Both the position numbers and the translations under genes were made by a program. Shown here in pieces: positions 45,226 to 54,799 of a stretch of 64,000 bases of DNA; within the stretch, counting starts at the first letter, position 1; each line of letters starts with the position of its first letter. The notes below the pieces were generated by a model. The model was not told the origin of the DNA. It did no database searches and was given only the letters and a program-made list of their open reading frames with translations. The stretch lies in NCBI GenBank assembly GCA_964592475.1, contig CAZQEZ010000001.1, positions 1 through 64,000 of the forward strand. Direction: 5' to 3'. This DNA comes from CAZQEZ01 sp964592475. GTDB taxonomy: Bacteria; Bacteroidota; Bacteroidia; Cytophagales; Cyclobacteriaceae.

Positions 45226-45564
45226 ATGACAATTTATCACAACGCTCGCTGCCGCAAAAGCCGGGAAACTTTAGCACTTATAAGAGAGGCTGGCATTGAA
45301 CCTACCATAATTGAATACCTTAAAACACCCCCTACTCCAAAGCAATTAGAAAATTTGATACAGAAGCTTTCACTTTCTCCTGAACAATTAGTTAGGAAAA
45401 ACGAAAAGGTATATAAGGAAAATTTTAAAGGGAAAACCATAACCAGACAGGAATGGCTTGAAACTTTAGCTGCAAATCCCGTTTTGATAGAAAGGCCGAT
45501 TGTGGTACACAATGATAAAGCAGTAATTGGCAGGCCTCCTGAAAATGTAAAAGAATTATTATGA
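45226..45564 (+). CDS. arsC: Arsenate reductase, ArsC/glutaredoxin-linked family
   Basis: This protein has 112 residues from the ATG at 45226. The TTG at 45208 lies inside a TATTTTTG -7 box (45203-45210) and is unlikely to be used. The active-site Cys9 is in [15 protein letters not shown], and [17 protein letters not shown] holds the conserved Arg. It reduces arsenate to arsenite using glutathione/glutaredoxin, or may act as the related Spx/YffB type. No arsenite pump is adjacent. Its stop overlaps the hemE start (ATGA), so the two form an operon. Confidence 0.88.
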   Translation: MTIYHNARCRKSRETLALIREAGIEPTIIEYLKTPPTPKQLENLIQKLSLSPEQLVRKNEKVYKENFKGKTITRQEWLETLAANPVLIERPIVVHNDKAVIGRPPENVKELL

Positions 45565-46589
45565 TTAAAAATGACTTGCTACTGAAAGCAGCCCGAGGAG
45601 AGAATACCAGCCGAACTCCTGTTTGGCTCATGCGTCAGGCAGGTAGAATTTTACCAGAATATCGTGAAGTAAGGGGAAAGTTAAGTGGATTTGTAGAACT
45701 GGTAAAAACTCCTGAAAAAGCTGCCGAAGTTACCCTTCAACCTGTAGATATCTTAAAGGTAGATGCAGCCATTATCTTCTCGGATATCCTTGTTATTCCA
45801 GAGGCCATGGGATTGCCATATGAAATGGTAGAGAAGAAAGGACCTCATTTTCCTAAAACCATCAATAATAAAGCGCAAATAGATATTCTTAAAGTAGCAG
45901 ACCCGGCCACTGATCTACATTATGTATTAGAGGCAATAAAAATTACTAAAAAAGAACTTGCCGGCAGAGTTCCATTAATTGGCTTTGCTGGTGCCCCCTG
46001 GACCATCTTTGCCTATATGGTAGAAGGCATGGGAAGCAAAACATTTAGCAAAGCCCGCGGTAAATTATACACTGATCCACAATTTGCTCATCGCTTATTA
46101 AATAAAATAACACAAAGTACTATTGCTTATTTGAAAGCTCAAATAGCCTCAGGAGCCGACCTTGTGCAAATATTTGACTCATGGGCAGGTATTCTGCCGC
46201 CTACACAGTATCAGGAATTTTCACTTGCTTACATCAAAAAGATTTGTGATGCTATTAACGAAGTACCGGTAACTGTATTTGCCAAGGGAGCATATTTTGC
46301 ACTTGATAGTATGAAGGATTTATCTTGTGAAACCATTGGACTGGATTGGAATATGAACCCCGTGAAGACCAGGGAGATTTTTGGTACATCAAAAACTTTG
46401 CAAGGGAATCTAGATCCTTGCCTGCTTTACTCCGGGTTCAAAACCATAGAAAATGAAACTATAAACATGTTAAAAGCTTTTGGACCTCAACGGCATATAG
46501 CAAATCTTGGTCATGGGGTATATCCGGATACAGATCCTGAAAAAGTGAAATGCTTTATTGAAACTGTGAAAAATTTTCAACCAAAATGA
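45561..46589 (+). CDS. hemE: Uroporphyrinogen decarboxylase
   Basis: This 342-residue TIM-barrel enzyme decarboxylates uroporphyrinogen III to coproporphyrinogen III in heme synthesis. Signatures: [16 protein letters not shown] (substrate-binding Arg) near the N-terminus, [14 protein letters not shown] with the catalytic Asp, GFAGAPWT, and [13 protein letters not shown] near the C-terminus. Length is normal. The start overlaps the arsC stop by 4 bp. The decayed GH43-like reading frame begins in its last codons. Confidence 0.96.
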   Translation: MIKNDLLLKAARGENTSRTPVWLMRQAGRILPEYREVRGKLSGFVELVKTPEKAAEVTLQPVDILKVDAAIIFSDILVIPEAMGLPYEMVEKKGPHFPKTINNKAQIDILKVADPATDLHYVLEAIKITKKELAGRVPLIGFAGAPWTIFAYMVEGMGSKTFSKARGKLYTDPQFAHRLLNKITQSTIAYLKAQIASGADLVQIFDSWAGILPPTQYQEFSLAYIKKICDAINEVPVTVFAKGAYFALDSMKDLSCETIGLDWNMNPVKTREIFGTSKTLQGNLDPCLLYSGFKTIENETINMLKAFGPQRHIANLGHGVYPDTDPEKVKCFIETVKNFQPK

Positions 46590-46794
46590 AACTTCGCGTA
46601 AAAGGCTTACTGATCTTAATTTTTCTATCATTATATTTCATGTGACAAAACCCGTTAGTTCCTCCGGGCACGTACCTGGCTGATCCTTCTGCACACTCTT
46701 TGATGGGAATACGTTATATGTTTATGGTTCCAGATGCCTTAATCATCACTTTTTCTGGTCATGGAAATATCCTGTTTTATCTAAAAAAATATAA
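46586..46794 (+). pseudogene. Remnant of a GH43-like glycoside hydrolase lipoprotein
   Basis: From the ATG at 46586 the frame reads [19 protein letters not shown], then TGA where a lipobox Cys (TGT/TGC) would stand, then QNPLVPPGTYLADPSAH. After a frameshift it continues FDGNTLYVYGSRCLNHH and VLSKKI to a stop at 46792. The order NP-P-G-x-Y-x-ADP-x-AH, then DG-LYVYGS-D/R, then HVLS is that of the first beta-propeller blade of GH43 enzymes (arabinofuranosidase/xylosidase type). Only about 60 residues of a 300-residue enzyme remain, with a nonsense codon and a frameshift, so it is not functional. Confidence 0.7.
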
Positions 46795-46843
46795 ACCTCT
46801 GAACGTTTTAGAAATGAGCGGTGCAGTGATATAACCAAATGAA

Positions 46844-47743
46844 TTACCCGTTTATAAACTTTGCAATTACAAATGGCACCTTCCTTTTGATCTGCTTTTC
46901 AATGTGATCGTTATCTTCGTGCAGCACTACCTGAAATTTTAGATCCAGTTGATCCTTGCCTAGTTTGATTATTTTAAGCGCATAGGAGTCGGGAATAATG
47001 TATTGTTCATATTCTTTTAAACTTTCGATCAGGTGGGTTTTCAGCGCCTCCAGTTTATTACCAAAGGTATGCGCCACTTGAAATTCTACAATTACTTTTG
47101 GTATGGCCTGTTTGCTGTAATTGATCATTTCTGTATTAAAAAATGCTATGTTAGGAATAAGCACCAGCTCATCATCTTCATTGATCATATGCATATTCAT
47201 CAACTTAATATCTACAATATGACCTTTTTGGTTGCCTATTTTTACAAAATCGCCAATAGATACCTGGTTGTTGAACATGATGATCAAGCCATTGATCATG
47301 TTGCTAATGTAATCTTTGAACAAGATAGCAAAAGCTGCAGCGGCAAAACCTACGGAAGCGAAAAGCTGTGTAATTGTAATTTCGAAAAGGAGCAATACCG
47401 CCAGAAAAAAGATGAATACAGAAAGAACAGTACTTGCCTGGTTGATTCCCACTACAAAATTTTCACTACGTCTTAGCCAGTGTCGCCGATTGTAAACTCC
47501 AATTAATATAAGCCTGGAAATAGTGATGACCAAATGACCGGTGAAAAAGAACAAAACAGCTTCGATCAAACGCACCACAAAATAGTTGGTTTCGATGTTT
47601 TCTTTATTTTCCTGGTAAAAATTAGTCCAATAAAATAAAACTGCAATAAGCAACAGGTAAAAGATAATTTTGACTGCAAAAATCATCTTACTTCTATTGC
47701 TGATGCTTGCTTTGTGTTTTGACTTTTTCTCTTCGGGCTTCAT
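46844..47743 (-). CDS. MscS-family mechanosensitive ion channel
   Basis: This 299-residue protein has a basic start and three or four membrane helices (about 22-45, 60-90, 105-150). The pore-lining helix region FASVGFAAAAFAILFKDYISNMINGL at 130-155 is followed by the MscS beta domain (VSIGDFVKIGNQKGHIVDIKLMN), which is the family hallmark. It opens to release solutes after osmotic downshift. Topology matches small MscS proteins. A minus-strand TAATTTTG -7 box lies at 47769-47762, 19 bp before the start codon. Confidence 0.92.
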   Translation of the reverse strand: MKPEEKKSKHKASISNRSKMIFAVKIIFYLLLIAVLFYWTNFYQENKENIETNYFVVRLIEAVLFFFTGHLVITISRLILIGVYNRRHWLRRSENFVVGINQASTVLSVFIFFLAVLLLFEITITQLFASVGFAAAAFAILFKDYISNMINGLIIMFNNQVSIGDFVKIGNQKGHIVDIKLMNMHMINEDDELVLIPNIAFFNTEMINYSKQAIPKVIVEFQVAHTFGNKLEALKTHLIESLKEYEQYIIPDSYALKIIKLGKDQLDLKFQVVLHEDNDHIEKQIKRKVPFVIAKFING

Positions 47744-47804
47744 GTTAATATTTTAAAGCCGCAAAATTAATGTAAAGTATCAATCAAAAATTAAACGCTT
47801 CGAA

Positions 47805-48995
47805 TTATTTATTTTGTAAAACCTGTTCAAATACGTCTACAATACGATCAATTTCTGATGTACTGATGATCAATGGTGGCAGGAAACGAATCACGGTGTC
47901 TGCGGTGCAATTAGCCAAAACCCCATGCTTAGCCATTTCAGGTACCAGTGCTTTTCCGGATTCTTTCAAATCTACTCCCAGCATCAATCCTTTGCCTCTT
48001 ATTTCTCTTATAATTGCATGTTTTTCAGCTAGAAGCTTCAGCTTATTTACAAAGTATTCACTCTTTTGCAGTACTTCGTGGCAAAGGTCTTCTTCTATGA
48101 TAGTTTTAAGCGTGGTATAAGCAATACTGGCAGCTAATGGATTACCTCCAAAAGTAGTGCCATGGTCGCCAGGTTGAAAAGCAGCTGCAACATTCTCTTT
48201 AGCCACCACGGCTCCTATGGGCACTCCGCCACCTAGTCCTTTGGCCAAAGTGAGAATATCGGGCACTATATCGGCATATTGATAAGCAAACATTTTGCCG
48301 GTGCGGCCAATACCACATTGTATTTCGTCAAAAACTAATAGGATATCATTTTCGCTACACCACTGTCTTACTTTCTTCAGGTAATCTAAACTTGCTGGTC
48401 GAATACCCCCCTCCCCTTGTACCGGTTCAATAAAAACTCCAATGATCTCATCTTTTTCTTTTAGCTTTTGCAAAGCTGTCAGATCATTAAAAGGTACCTG
48501 ACGAAATCCTTCTGGCAATGGCTCAAATCCTTTTTGATATTTGGCGCTGCCCATGGCAATAGTCGCTAGTGTACGGCCATGAAAGCAATTCTCCATGGAA
48601 ACAATTACACCTTTTTTACCTTTATTATGCGCGTATTTTCTTGCAAGTTTTAGTGCTCCTTCATTAGCTTCAGCACCACTATTGCAAAAATATACTTTAT
48701 CTAGCCCACTTACTTCAGTTAGTATTTTAGCAAGGGCACTTTGAGGCGCATTAAAATAGATATTGGAAATATGAATTAATTTGGTGGCTTGGTCTTGTAA
48801 TGCCTGAACTATTTTAGGATGGGAATGCCCTAGCGCGTTTACCGCAATACCAGCCAGGGCATCTATGTATTCTTTGCCTTCACTATCTACCACCTTGCAG
48901 CCTTTGCCGGAGAGCAGGGTAATGGGCATGCGCCTGTACATGTTAAAGTGGGCATCTTCAGTAAAATTTTGAGTTTTGGTGGTAATTTCTGACAT
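47805..48995 (-). CDS. argD: Acetylornithine aminotransferase-type (ArgD) class-III transaminase
   Basis: This 396-residue PLP enzyme of the class-III fold has the substrate/cofactor features NSGAEANEGALKLARKY, CFHGRTLATIAMGS, EPVQGEGG, LVFDEIQCGIGRTGKMFA (Asp for the pyridine nitrogen) and LTLAKGLGGGVPIGA, which holds the Schiff-base Lys. Length and motif spacing fit ArgD/AstC/ornithine aminotransferases of arginine metabolism. Ornithine aminotransferase (RocD) cannot be excluded. No arginine-pathway neighbour is seen. A TACTTTTG -7 box lies on the minus strand at 49021-49014. Confidence 0.85.
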   Translation of the reverse strand: MSEITTKTQNFTEDAHFNMYRRMPITLLSGKGCKVVDSEGKEYIDALAGIAVNALGHSHPKIVQALQDQATKLIHISNIYFNAPQSALAKILTEVSGLDKVYFCNSGAEANEGALKLARKYAHNKGKKGVIVSMENCFHGRTLATIAMGSAKYQKGFEPLPEGFRQVPFNDLTALQKLKEKDEIIGVFIEPVQGEGGIRPASLDYLKKVRQWCSENDILLVFDEIQCGIGRTGKMFAYQYADIVPDILTLAKGLGGGVPIGAVVAKENVAAAFQPGDHGTTFGGNPLAASIAYTTLKTIIEEDLCHEVLQKSEYFVNKLKLLAEKHAIIREIRGKGLMLGVDLKESGKALVPEMAKHGVLANCTADTVIRFLPPLIISTSEIDRIVDVFEQVLQNK

Positions 48996-49201
48996 TGCTT
49001 TTCCATTTTATGCCAAAAGTACGGCTATTATCAAAGATTTTAAAGTAAAAACAGCCTAAATTGAATAATGGTAAGGCTAATGAAACTATCTCATACAATT
49101 GATGCACCTTCAGCCATTTTATTTGACATGACTTAATAATTCATGACATAAATCATAATAAAAATGAGGAGGCACTTCTATATTTGAAAAAAAACTAGAA
49201 A

Positions 49202-50122
49202 ATGCAAACTTTCCCAAATACTGTTCTTGAATTGGATTATTGGCTTTCACTTTATCAGCTTCCCTGGAGCGAACTTACTACAATTGCCAATCGCTATAGG
49301 CGGGAATACTTTGATCAAAATCTTGATTACTGTTCCATCATTAATGCCAAATCAGGTAAATGCTCAGAAGATTGCCGGTTTTGTGCTCAATCTGTACATT
49401 ACAATACAGGAGTACAAGAATACAGCTATCTTAAACCGGAAAAAATATTGCATCTGGCTCGTCAAATGGAAAATAAAGGTGTGGGGCATTTCAGCATGGT
49501 AACTAGCGGCAAGGCTGTAACCAATAGCCTGCTCAAACAGCTTTTGCCCATTTATAAATTGCTGAAAAAAGAAACTACTCTTAAACTTTGTGCTTCACAC
49601 GGCTTATTGAATGAAGCTCAGGCATTTGCATTGAAAGAAGCTGGCGTAAATCGCTATCACCACAACCTGGAGAGCAGCCGTTCTTATTATAATAAAATAT
49701 GTACCACACATCATTTTGATGAAAGAGTAACTACCGTGAAGGCAGCAAAAACAGCCGGCATGGAAGTTTGTAGTGGCGGTATAATAGGCTTAGGAGAAAA
49801 TGTGGCTCAGCGGATCGAGCTTGCAATGGAAATAAACCAATTAAATGTAGATTCTATACCGCTTAATTTTTTAATGCCGGTGGCAGGTACTCCTATGGCA
49901 GATACTAAAAAATTAGATATTACTGATATTCTTAAAATCCTCGCTATTTTTAGAATTATTAATCCATCTACAGAAATTCGTATTGCCGGGGGCAGACAAC
50001 TACTTATAGGCTATGAAAAGGAAATGCTAAAGGCTGGCATAAGTGGGTTAATGGTGGGTAACTACCTGACTACCAATGGAATAGATACCGAAGTTGATTT
50101 AAAACTTATGCATCAGGATTAG
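49202..50122 (+). CDS. bioB: Biotin synthase
   Basis: This 306-residue radical-SAM enzyme inserts sulfur into dethiobiotin. The radical-SAM cluster is Cys54-x3-Cys58-x2-Cys61 (KCSEDCRFCAQS). YHHNLESS and VCSGGIIGLGE bind substrate and SAM. PLNFLMPVAGTP and IRIAGGRQ are further BioB hallmarks. A TATATTTG -7 box lies at 49179-49186. The GGAGG at 49168-49172 is too far from the ATG to be its ribosome-binding site. No other bio gene is near. Confidence 0.93.
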   Translation: MQTFPNTVLELDYWLSLYQLPWSELTTIANRYRREYFDQNLDYCSIINAKSGKCSEDCRFCAQSVHYNTGVQEYSYLKPEKILHLARQMENKGVGHFSMVTSGKAVTNSLLKQLLPIYKLLKKETTLKLCASHGLLNEAQAFALKEAGVNRYHHNLESSRSYYNKICTTHHFDERVTTVKAAKTAGMEVCSGGIIGLGENVAQRIELAMEINQLNVDSIPLNFLMPVAGTPMADTKKLDITDILKILAIFRIINPSTEIRIAGGRQLLIGYEKEMLKAGISGLMVGNYLTTNGIDTEVDLKLMHQD

Positions 50123-50131
50123 AATGTCCAC

Positions 50132-50182
50132 TGAGAATGCCTTACATATTGGTATAATACCATAAAAGTCATTCTCATTTTT
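50132..50182 (+). terminator. Terminator after bioB
   Basis: TGAGAATG (50132-50139) pairs with CATTCTCA (50170-50177), enclosing an inner TGGTAT/ATACCA hairpin. A TTTTT run follows at 50178-50182. Confidence 0.7.
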
Positions 50183-50295
50183 AGATCATCCTGGTTACTA
50201 TGCTTTATTTTTTAAGCTGTTATCAACAATAATTAATTTTTATTTGGTACAGATTATATTTGTGAATATCTTGCCATTATAAAAATAACAAAGAC

Positions 50296-52020
50296 ATGCT
50301 TATCATTATCATAGTAGCTTTCCTCTTTTTAATAACTTTCTTTACTTATTTGCATCAAACTTATAAGTATAGCAAAAATAAAAACTTAATATTTAAAACG
50401 GGCGTATTTCGACCACTGCTAATCACAATTACTATTTTAGCAATTGCTCCACTAATTGTAAATTTTATTTTACCAAATGCCTTTTTTGAGTTCGACACTA
50501 CTAATCCTGTAGTTTTAAATTCAGCTGTTTTAAATGAGTTAAAAAGCAATGGTGATTATATGGGCTATTATAAAGAAATAATAGCGGCCACATTGCAAAA
50601 TATAAATTATCCCGGTATATTAATAGCCTCTTTAATAATGATCGCCTGGTTTGTATACTTGAAAAAACTAGATTTTTTTGATCAGGATAAGCCTTTTTAT
50701 GTTTACGGAACTTTATTGGCAGGCATTTTAGTCACCTTTGCAACCTTAATTATCTCTATCTTTCTCAGAGATACTTTTAATATTCATTATCGGGGGGAAA
50801 CCCTTTACGACCTATTTATTCATTTTTTCCTGGGCGTTGGAGTGGTTGAAGAATTCATGAAATTGCTTCCTTTATTTTTTATCATGCTTTTTACAAGGCA
50901 ATTAAAAGAACCCTACGATTATATATTGTATGTAAGCATTTCGGCATTGGGTTTTGCCTTCATTGAAAACCTTCTTTATTTTCAGCAGCTAGATGGCGTA
51001 TTGGTAGCAGGCAGAGCCCTTATGGCGGCAGTTGCTCACATCATGTTTTCGACGTTTTGTGTTTACGGATTGGTTATAGCCAAGTATAAGTATAAGAAAT
51101 CCCCGGTTTTATATTTCCTGGGTTCATTTACCATTGGTTCTTTTGCTCATGGCTTGTATGATTATATGGCAACTGAATCGATGATTTTTATGCTTATTGT
51201 CTTCTTCATTTTTGCGTTACAAAGTTTTTCTATTATTATCAATAATTCAATTAATAACAGTCGATATTTTACTTATAAGATCTTTTATAATGCAGAGCAA
51301 TCTAAATATAGATTAGCAACCTTACTTTCCTCGGTTTTAGCCTTATCTTATATATTAGATTCTTTTAAATACGGAAAAGCCGAAGCTAATCATATTTTTA
51401 TGGTCTCTTGTTTAGTAGGGGTTCTTTTTATAATATTTTATGTAACAAATTTCAGCAGTCTGGATTTGGTAAGAGGCTATTGGCGTCCTATTAAATTCAG
51501 GTTTAAACCAGATTACGATGACCCTGTAGGTTTACGAGGTATAAGTGCTTTTGCCAGAATGTTTAAATATAACTTTATACTTCCTTTAAACATTGTGACT
51601 TATAAAGTGTGGCTTAAGGCCCCCTATTATAACGAATGGCTTTATGACAAAATGTATGATACTAAAGGAGTAATAGTAGACAGAATAAAGCTTTATGATA
51701 ATGATAATGATATCAACAAGGTAGATATTGACTGGTTTTTAGTAAAGCTGGAAGAGCCTTTAAGTTTTACCGGGATTAATAAGCATTTTGTATTGGTAAA
51801 GCTTGAAAGCAAAGAAAGTTCATTAATTCATGATGCTGATGTAAGAGGATACCTGAGATTAATACCATCGCTGGATATGATCAAAGAAAAAAGACCCAAG
51901 AAAAAGAATTTTGAATACGTGGGCTATGTTTTAATAGATTCGTATCAAATTCCTGATTTTAAAATAAGCAAGCCTACCCAAATCCCTTTAAATGGCAATA
52001 AAGGTTTGGTGAAGATTTGA
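50296..52020 (+). CDS. PrsW-family intramembrane metalloprotease
   Basis: This 574-residue protein has about nine hydrophobic helices in its first 380 residues, then a soluble domain. The PrsW active-site elements are present: Glu185-Glu186-x-x-Lys189 (GVVEEFMKLLP), FAFIENLLYF (Glu224-Asn225), His248 (AVAHIMFST) and His285 (GSFAHGLYD). PrsW cleaves anti-sigma factors in Bacillus; the substrate here is unknown. Residues about 400-574 form an extra soluble C-terminal region that is longer than in classical PrsW. It stands alone after the bioB terminator. Confidence 0.87.
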   Translation: MLIIIIVAFLFLITFFTYLHQTYKYSKNKNLIFKTGVFRPLLITITILAIAPLIVNFILPNAFFEFDTTNPVVLNSAVLNELKSNGDYMGYYKEIIAATLQNINYPGILIASLIMIAWFVYLKKLDFFDQDKPFYVYGTLLAGILVTFATLIISIFLRDTFNIHYRGETLYDLFIHFFLGVGVVEEFMKLLPLFFIMLFTRQLKEPYDYILYVSISALGFAFIENLLYFQQLDGVLVAGRALMAAVAHIMFSTFCVYGLVIAKYKYKKSPVLYFLGSFTIGSFAHGLYDYMATESMIFMLIVFFIFALQSFSIIINNSINNSRYFTYKIFYNAEQSKYRLATLLSSVLALSYILDSFKYGKAEANHIFMVSCLVGVLFIIFYVTNFSSLDLVRGYWRPIKFRFKPDYDDPVGLRGISAFARMFKYNFILPLNIVTYKVWLKAPYYNEWLYDKMYDTKGVIVDRIKLYDNDNDINKVDIDWFLVKLEEPLSFTGINKHFVLVKLESKESSLIHDADVRGYLRLIPSLDMIKEKRPKKKNFEYVGYVLIDSYQIPDFKISKPTQIPLNGNKGLVKI

Positions 52021-52142
52021 TTTATTTATCAAAATAAAAAAATATTTTCAAACTAAAGGTTATTTTAATAGTAATCAGAAATATTTTCTTATGTTATTTC
52101 CAAGTTAATTATATTTGGCCAAGCATTAAATAAGATTTACTT

Positions 52143-53816
52143 ATGAAGAAGATATTACTGCTATCATTTACTATTAGCATTATTGCCTGTAACAATAATC
52201 AAAAAGTATATTATAAACTTTCGCAGAGCGACTATCAAGATAAAATGAAAGGCGCTTGGGTAGGACAGATGGCCGGTGTAGGCTGGGGACTGCCTACCGA
52301 ATTTGACTTCACCGATCAAATCATTCCCATGGAGCAAGTACCCGAGTGGAAGGATGAAATGATTAATCAACATGGCAATGACGATATCTATGTGGAAATG
52401 ACCTTTCTACATTCAATGGATAAATATGGTATTGATGTATCCATCGAGCAGGCTGGTATAGACTTTGCCAATACCGGCTATACCCTCTGGGCCGCTAATA
52501 AAACCGGTCGGGAAAACTTACGCTATGGCATAGCGCCCCCTGCCTCCAGCCACCCTCAATTCAGCAATAATTGTGATGACATTGATTACCAAATAGAAGC
52601 TGATTACAGTGGTATTATTGCACCCGGTATGCCTCAGGTGCCAATAGCTATGGGAGAGAAATTTGGCCGTTTGATAAATTATGGGGATGGCATGTATGGT
52701 GGACAATTTGTAGGGGCAATGTATTCAGCTGCTTTTTTTCTTGATGACATCAAAGAAGTAGTAAAAGCAGGTGTTCAGGCCATTCCATCTCAAAGTCACT
52801 ATGCAACCTGCATCAACGATGTAATCACGTGGCACCAGCAATACCCAGCTAATTGGCAAAAAACCTGGCAACTAATAGAAGATAAATATCACAACAAGCT
52901 TGATTACCAGCAATTTGCAAAACAAACAGATGCCTGGATACCCATAGATGCAAAACTAAATGGTGCTTATATAGCATTGGGACTATTGTATGGCAATGGA
53001 AATATGGACAGCACCATTGTAATTTCTATGCGAGGAGGAAAAGATTCTGACTGTAACCCATCCAATGCAGCCGGTGTTTTAGGCACGATGATTGGTTTCG
53101 AAAATTTGGATGACAAATTTAAAAGAGCATTGGATTATGAGCGGAAATTTAGCTACAGCGGATATAATTTTAATCAATTAATCACCCTTTGTGAAAAATT
53201 TACCCGCCAACTTATAGTAAAAAACAATGGAGAGATAAAAGAAGAAAATCAAGAAACTGTCTTTTATATCAAAAAAAACAATCCTGAACCCTCTGATTTT
53301 ATTCCTAGCTACAACCCAAAACCTGCTCCCGAACAAATGCAATATACTGCTGAAGAATTAAAACAAATAAACGCCTGGGCTGCGGCACATTTTACTCCTT
53401 TGGTAGAAAAATATAATTTAAATCTTAGCATTTACCATTGTGGAAAAAGCGTCAACCCGGGATTAATAAAATGGAATAAAACTGAAAACGTGATTACTAC
53501 TATTCCCATGTCGGCTCAGCGGAGCGTAATCATAGAGTTTACAGAGAAAAACCTGATTCCTGCTGGTAAATCAGCGTTTTTCAAATTTAAAGCGGGCCAC
53601 GAACCGGGAGAAAGCTGGCAATTAATAGTTCGAAACGGAGATAAACGAGTTGACTCTTTAATTGCTGAAACCAATAGCAAAAATGGATGGGTTGATTTTA
53701 AAGTTGACTTAAGTCACTTTGCTGGTAAAGAAAATATTCGCTTAGTGATGAACGCTAAAGCAGATAAAAAAATAACTAAAAATTATTGGGCTGATTTTAA
53801 ATTAGAAATACTGTAA
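52143..53816 (+). CDS. Lipoprotein ADP-ribosylglycohydrolase-fold protein
   Basis: This 557-residue lipoprotein (lipobox IIAC, Cys16) has an ADP-ribosyl-dinitrogenase-glycohydrolase/crystallin-J1 domain. Evidence: MKGAWVGQMAGVGWGLPTEF near the N-terminus, GNDDIYVEMTF (first metal-binding acidic set) and MRGGKDSDCNPSNAAGVLG (second metal set). A C-terminal beta-sandwich (about 420-557) may bind carbohydrate. Its position outside the cytoplasm means the substrate is unlikely to be nitrogenase reductase; an extracytoplasmic ADP-ribose or glycoside-like substrate is more plausible. The TIM-barrel gene starts 2 bp after its stop, so they form an operon. Confidence 0.85.
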   Translation: MKKILLLSFTISIIACNNNQKVYYKLSQSDYQDKMKGAWVGQMAGVGWGLPTEFDFTDQIIPMEQVPEWKDEMINQHGNDDIYVEMTFLHSMDKYGIDVSIEQAGIDFANTGYTLWAANKTGRENLRYGIAPPASSHPQFSNNCDDIDYQIEADYSGIIAPGMPQVPIAMGEKFGRLINYGDGMYGGQFVGAMYSAAFFLDDIKEVVKAGVQAIPSQSHYATCINDVITWHQQYPANWQKTWQLIEDKYHNKLDYQQFAKQTDAWIPIDAKLNGAYIALGLLYGNGNMDSTIVISMRGGKDSDCNPSNAAGVLGTMIGFENLDDKFKRALDYERKFSYSGYNFNQLITLCEKFTRQLIVKNNGEIKEENQETVFYIKKNNPEPSDFIPSYNPKPAPEQMQYTAEELKQINAWAAAHFTPLVEKYNLNLSIYHCGKSVNPGLIKWNKTENVITTIPMSAQRSVIIEFTEKNLIPAGKSAFFKFKAGHEPGESWQLIVRNGDKRVDSLIAETNSKNGWVDFKVDLSHFAGKENIRLVMNAKADKKITKNYWADFKLEIL

Positions 53817-53818
53817 AA

Positions 53819-54769
53819 ATGCAAACCAGAAGAAAATTCTTAAATCAAACCGCCAAAGCTGGTCTTGCCATTGCGGCACTCCCCTTGGCTTGTAATGTAA
53901 AATCAGAAAATAAAAAAGCAGGTATTGAAAATCAAAGTTTTGATATCTCATTAGCTCAATGGTCAGTACGGGATATGATCCGCTCAGGAAATATAAGCAA
54001 CCTGGAATTTCCCATTACTGCAAAAAATATGTTTGACATTGATGCAGTAGAATATGTAAGCACTTTTTTTGATGGAAAAGAAACCGAACCCAGCTACTTG
54101 CAGGAGCTAAAGCAACGGGGAGATGATGCCGGTGTGAAAAATGTATTGATAATGGTAGATATGTGGGGGCCTGATGGTGAACTCGGCAACCCGCAGGAAC
54201 AAAAGAGAATTGATGCTGCCAACAATCACCACAAATGGGTAGATGCGGCTGCATTCTTGGGCTGTCATGCCATACGAGTTAATGCCAATGGATATGGAGA
54301 TGCCAGCTTCGAAGATGCCAAACATTACTTTACTGACGGGTTGAATAAACTAGTGCAATATGGTGCAGAAAACAACATCAGCATAGTGGTAGAAAATCAC
54401 GGTGGCTTTTCGTCTAATGCAGCCTGGCTATCGGCAGTAATGAAGGAAGTAAACCACGAGTTCTGTGGCACTTTGCCCGATTTTGGCAACTTCCGGATCG
54501 ATAAAGAAAAGGGGATTTTTTATGATCCGCTCAAAGGCTTAGCAGAACTTATGCACTTTGCTAAAGGAGTAAGTGCTAAGTCCAATGATTTTGATAAATT
54601 TGGCAACGAAACTACCATCGATTACGATGCAATGATGGCTATTGTACAAAGATTTGGCTACAATGGCTACGTAGGGATAGAATTTGGCGGCGGTGGCAGC
54701 CTCACTTCACCTGAAGAAGGCATTAAAGCTACTAAAGCTTTACTAGAAGAATTGCGAACTAAATACTAA
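53819..54769 (+). CDS. Exported sugar-phosphate isomerase/epimerase-type TIM barrel
   Basis: This 316-residue protein starts MQTRRKFLNQTAKAGLAIAALPLACNV, with the RRKF twin-arginine motif and a possible lipobox. The AP_endonuc_2/xylose-isomerase-like barrel has VVENHGGFSSN (Glu/His ligands), GTLPDFGNFR and GYVGIEFGGGGSLTSPEEGI near the end. These enzymes isomerise or epimerise sugars using divalent metals. It lies 2 bp after the ADP-ribosylglycohydrolase-fold gene. The pair may process a common extracytoplasmic sugar substrate, which is inferred from coupling only. Confidence 0.85.
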   Translation: MQTRRKFLNQTAKAGLAIAALPLACNVKSENKKAGIENQSFDISLAQWSVRDMIRSGNISNLEFPITAKNMFDIDAVEYVSTFFDGKETEPSYLQELKQRGDDAGVKNVLIMVDMWGPDGELGNPQEQKRIDAANNHHKWVDAAAFLGCHAIRVNANGYGDASFEDAKHYFTDGLNKLVQYGAENNISIVVENHGGFSSNAAWLSAVMKEVNHEFCGTLPDFGNFRIDKEKGIFYDPLKGLAELMHFAKGVSAKSNDFDKFGNETTIDYDAMMAIVQRFGYNGYVGIEFGGGGSLTSPEEGIKATKALLEELRTKY

Positions 54770-54799
54770 ATATAGCCAAGTACTTAAATTACATTTAAC

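Noticed and set aside
49168..49172. GGAGG upstream of bioB as a Shine-Dalgarno sequence
   Set aside because: It lies about 30 bp before the ATG, too far for ribosome binding, and Bacteroidota genes rarely use such sites.
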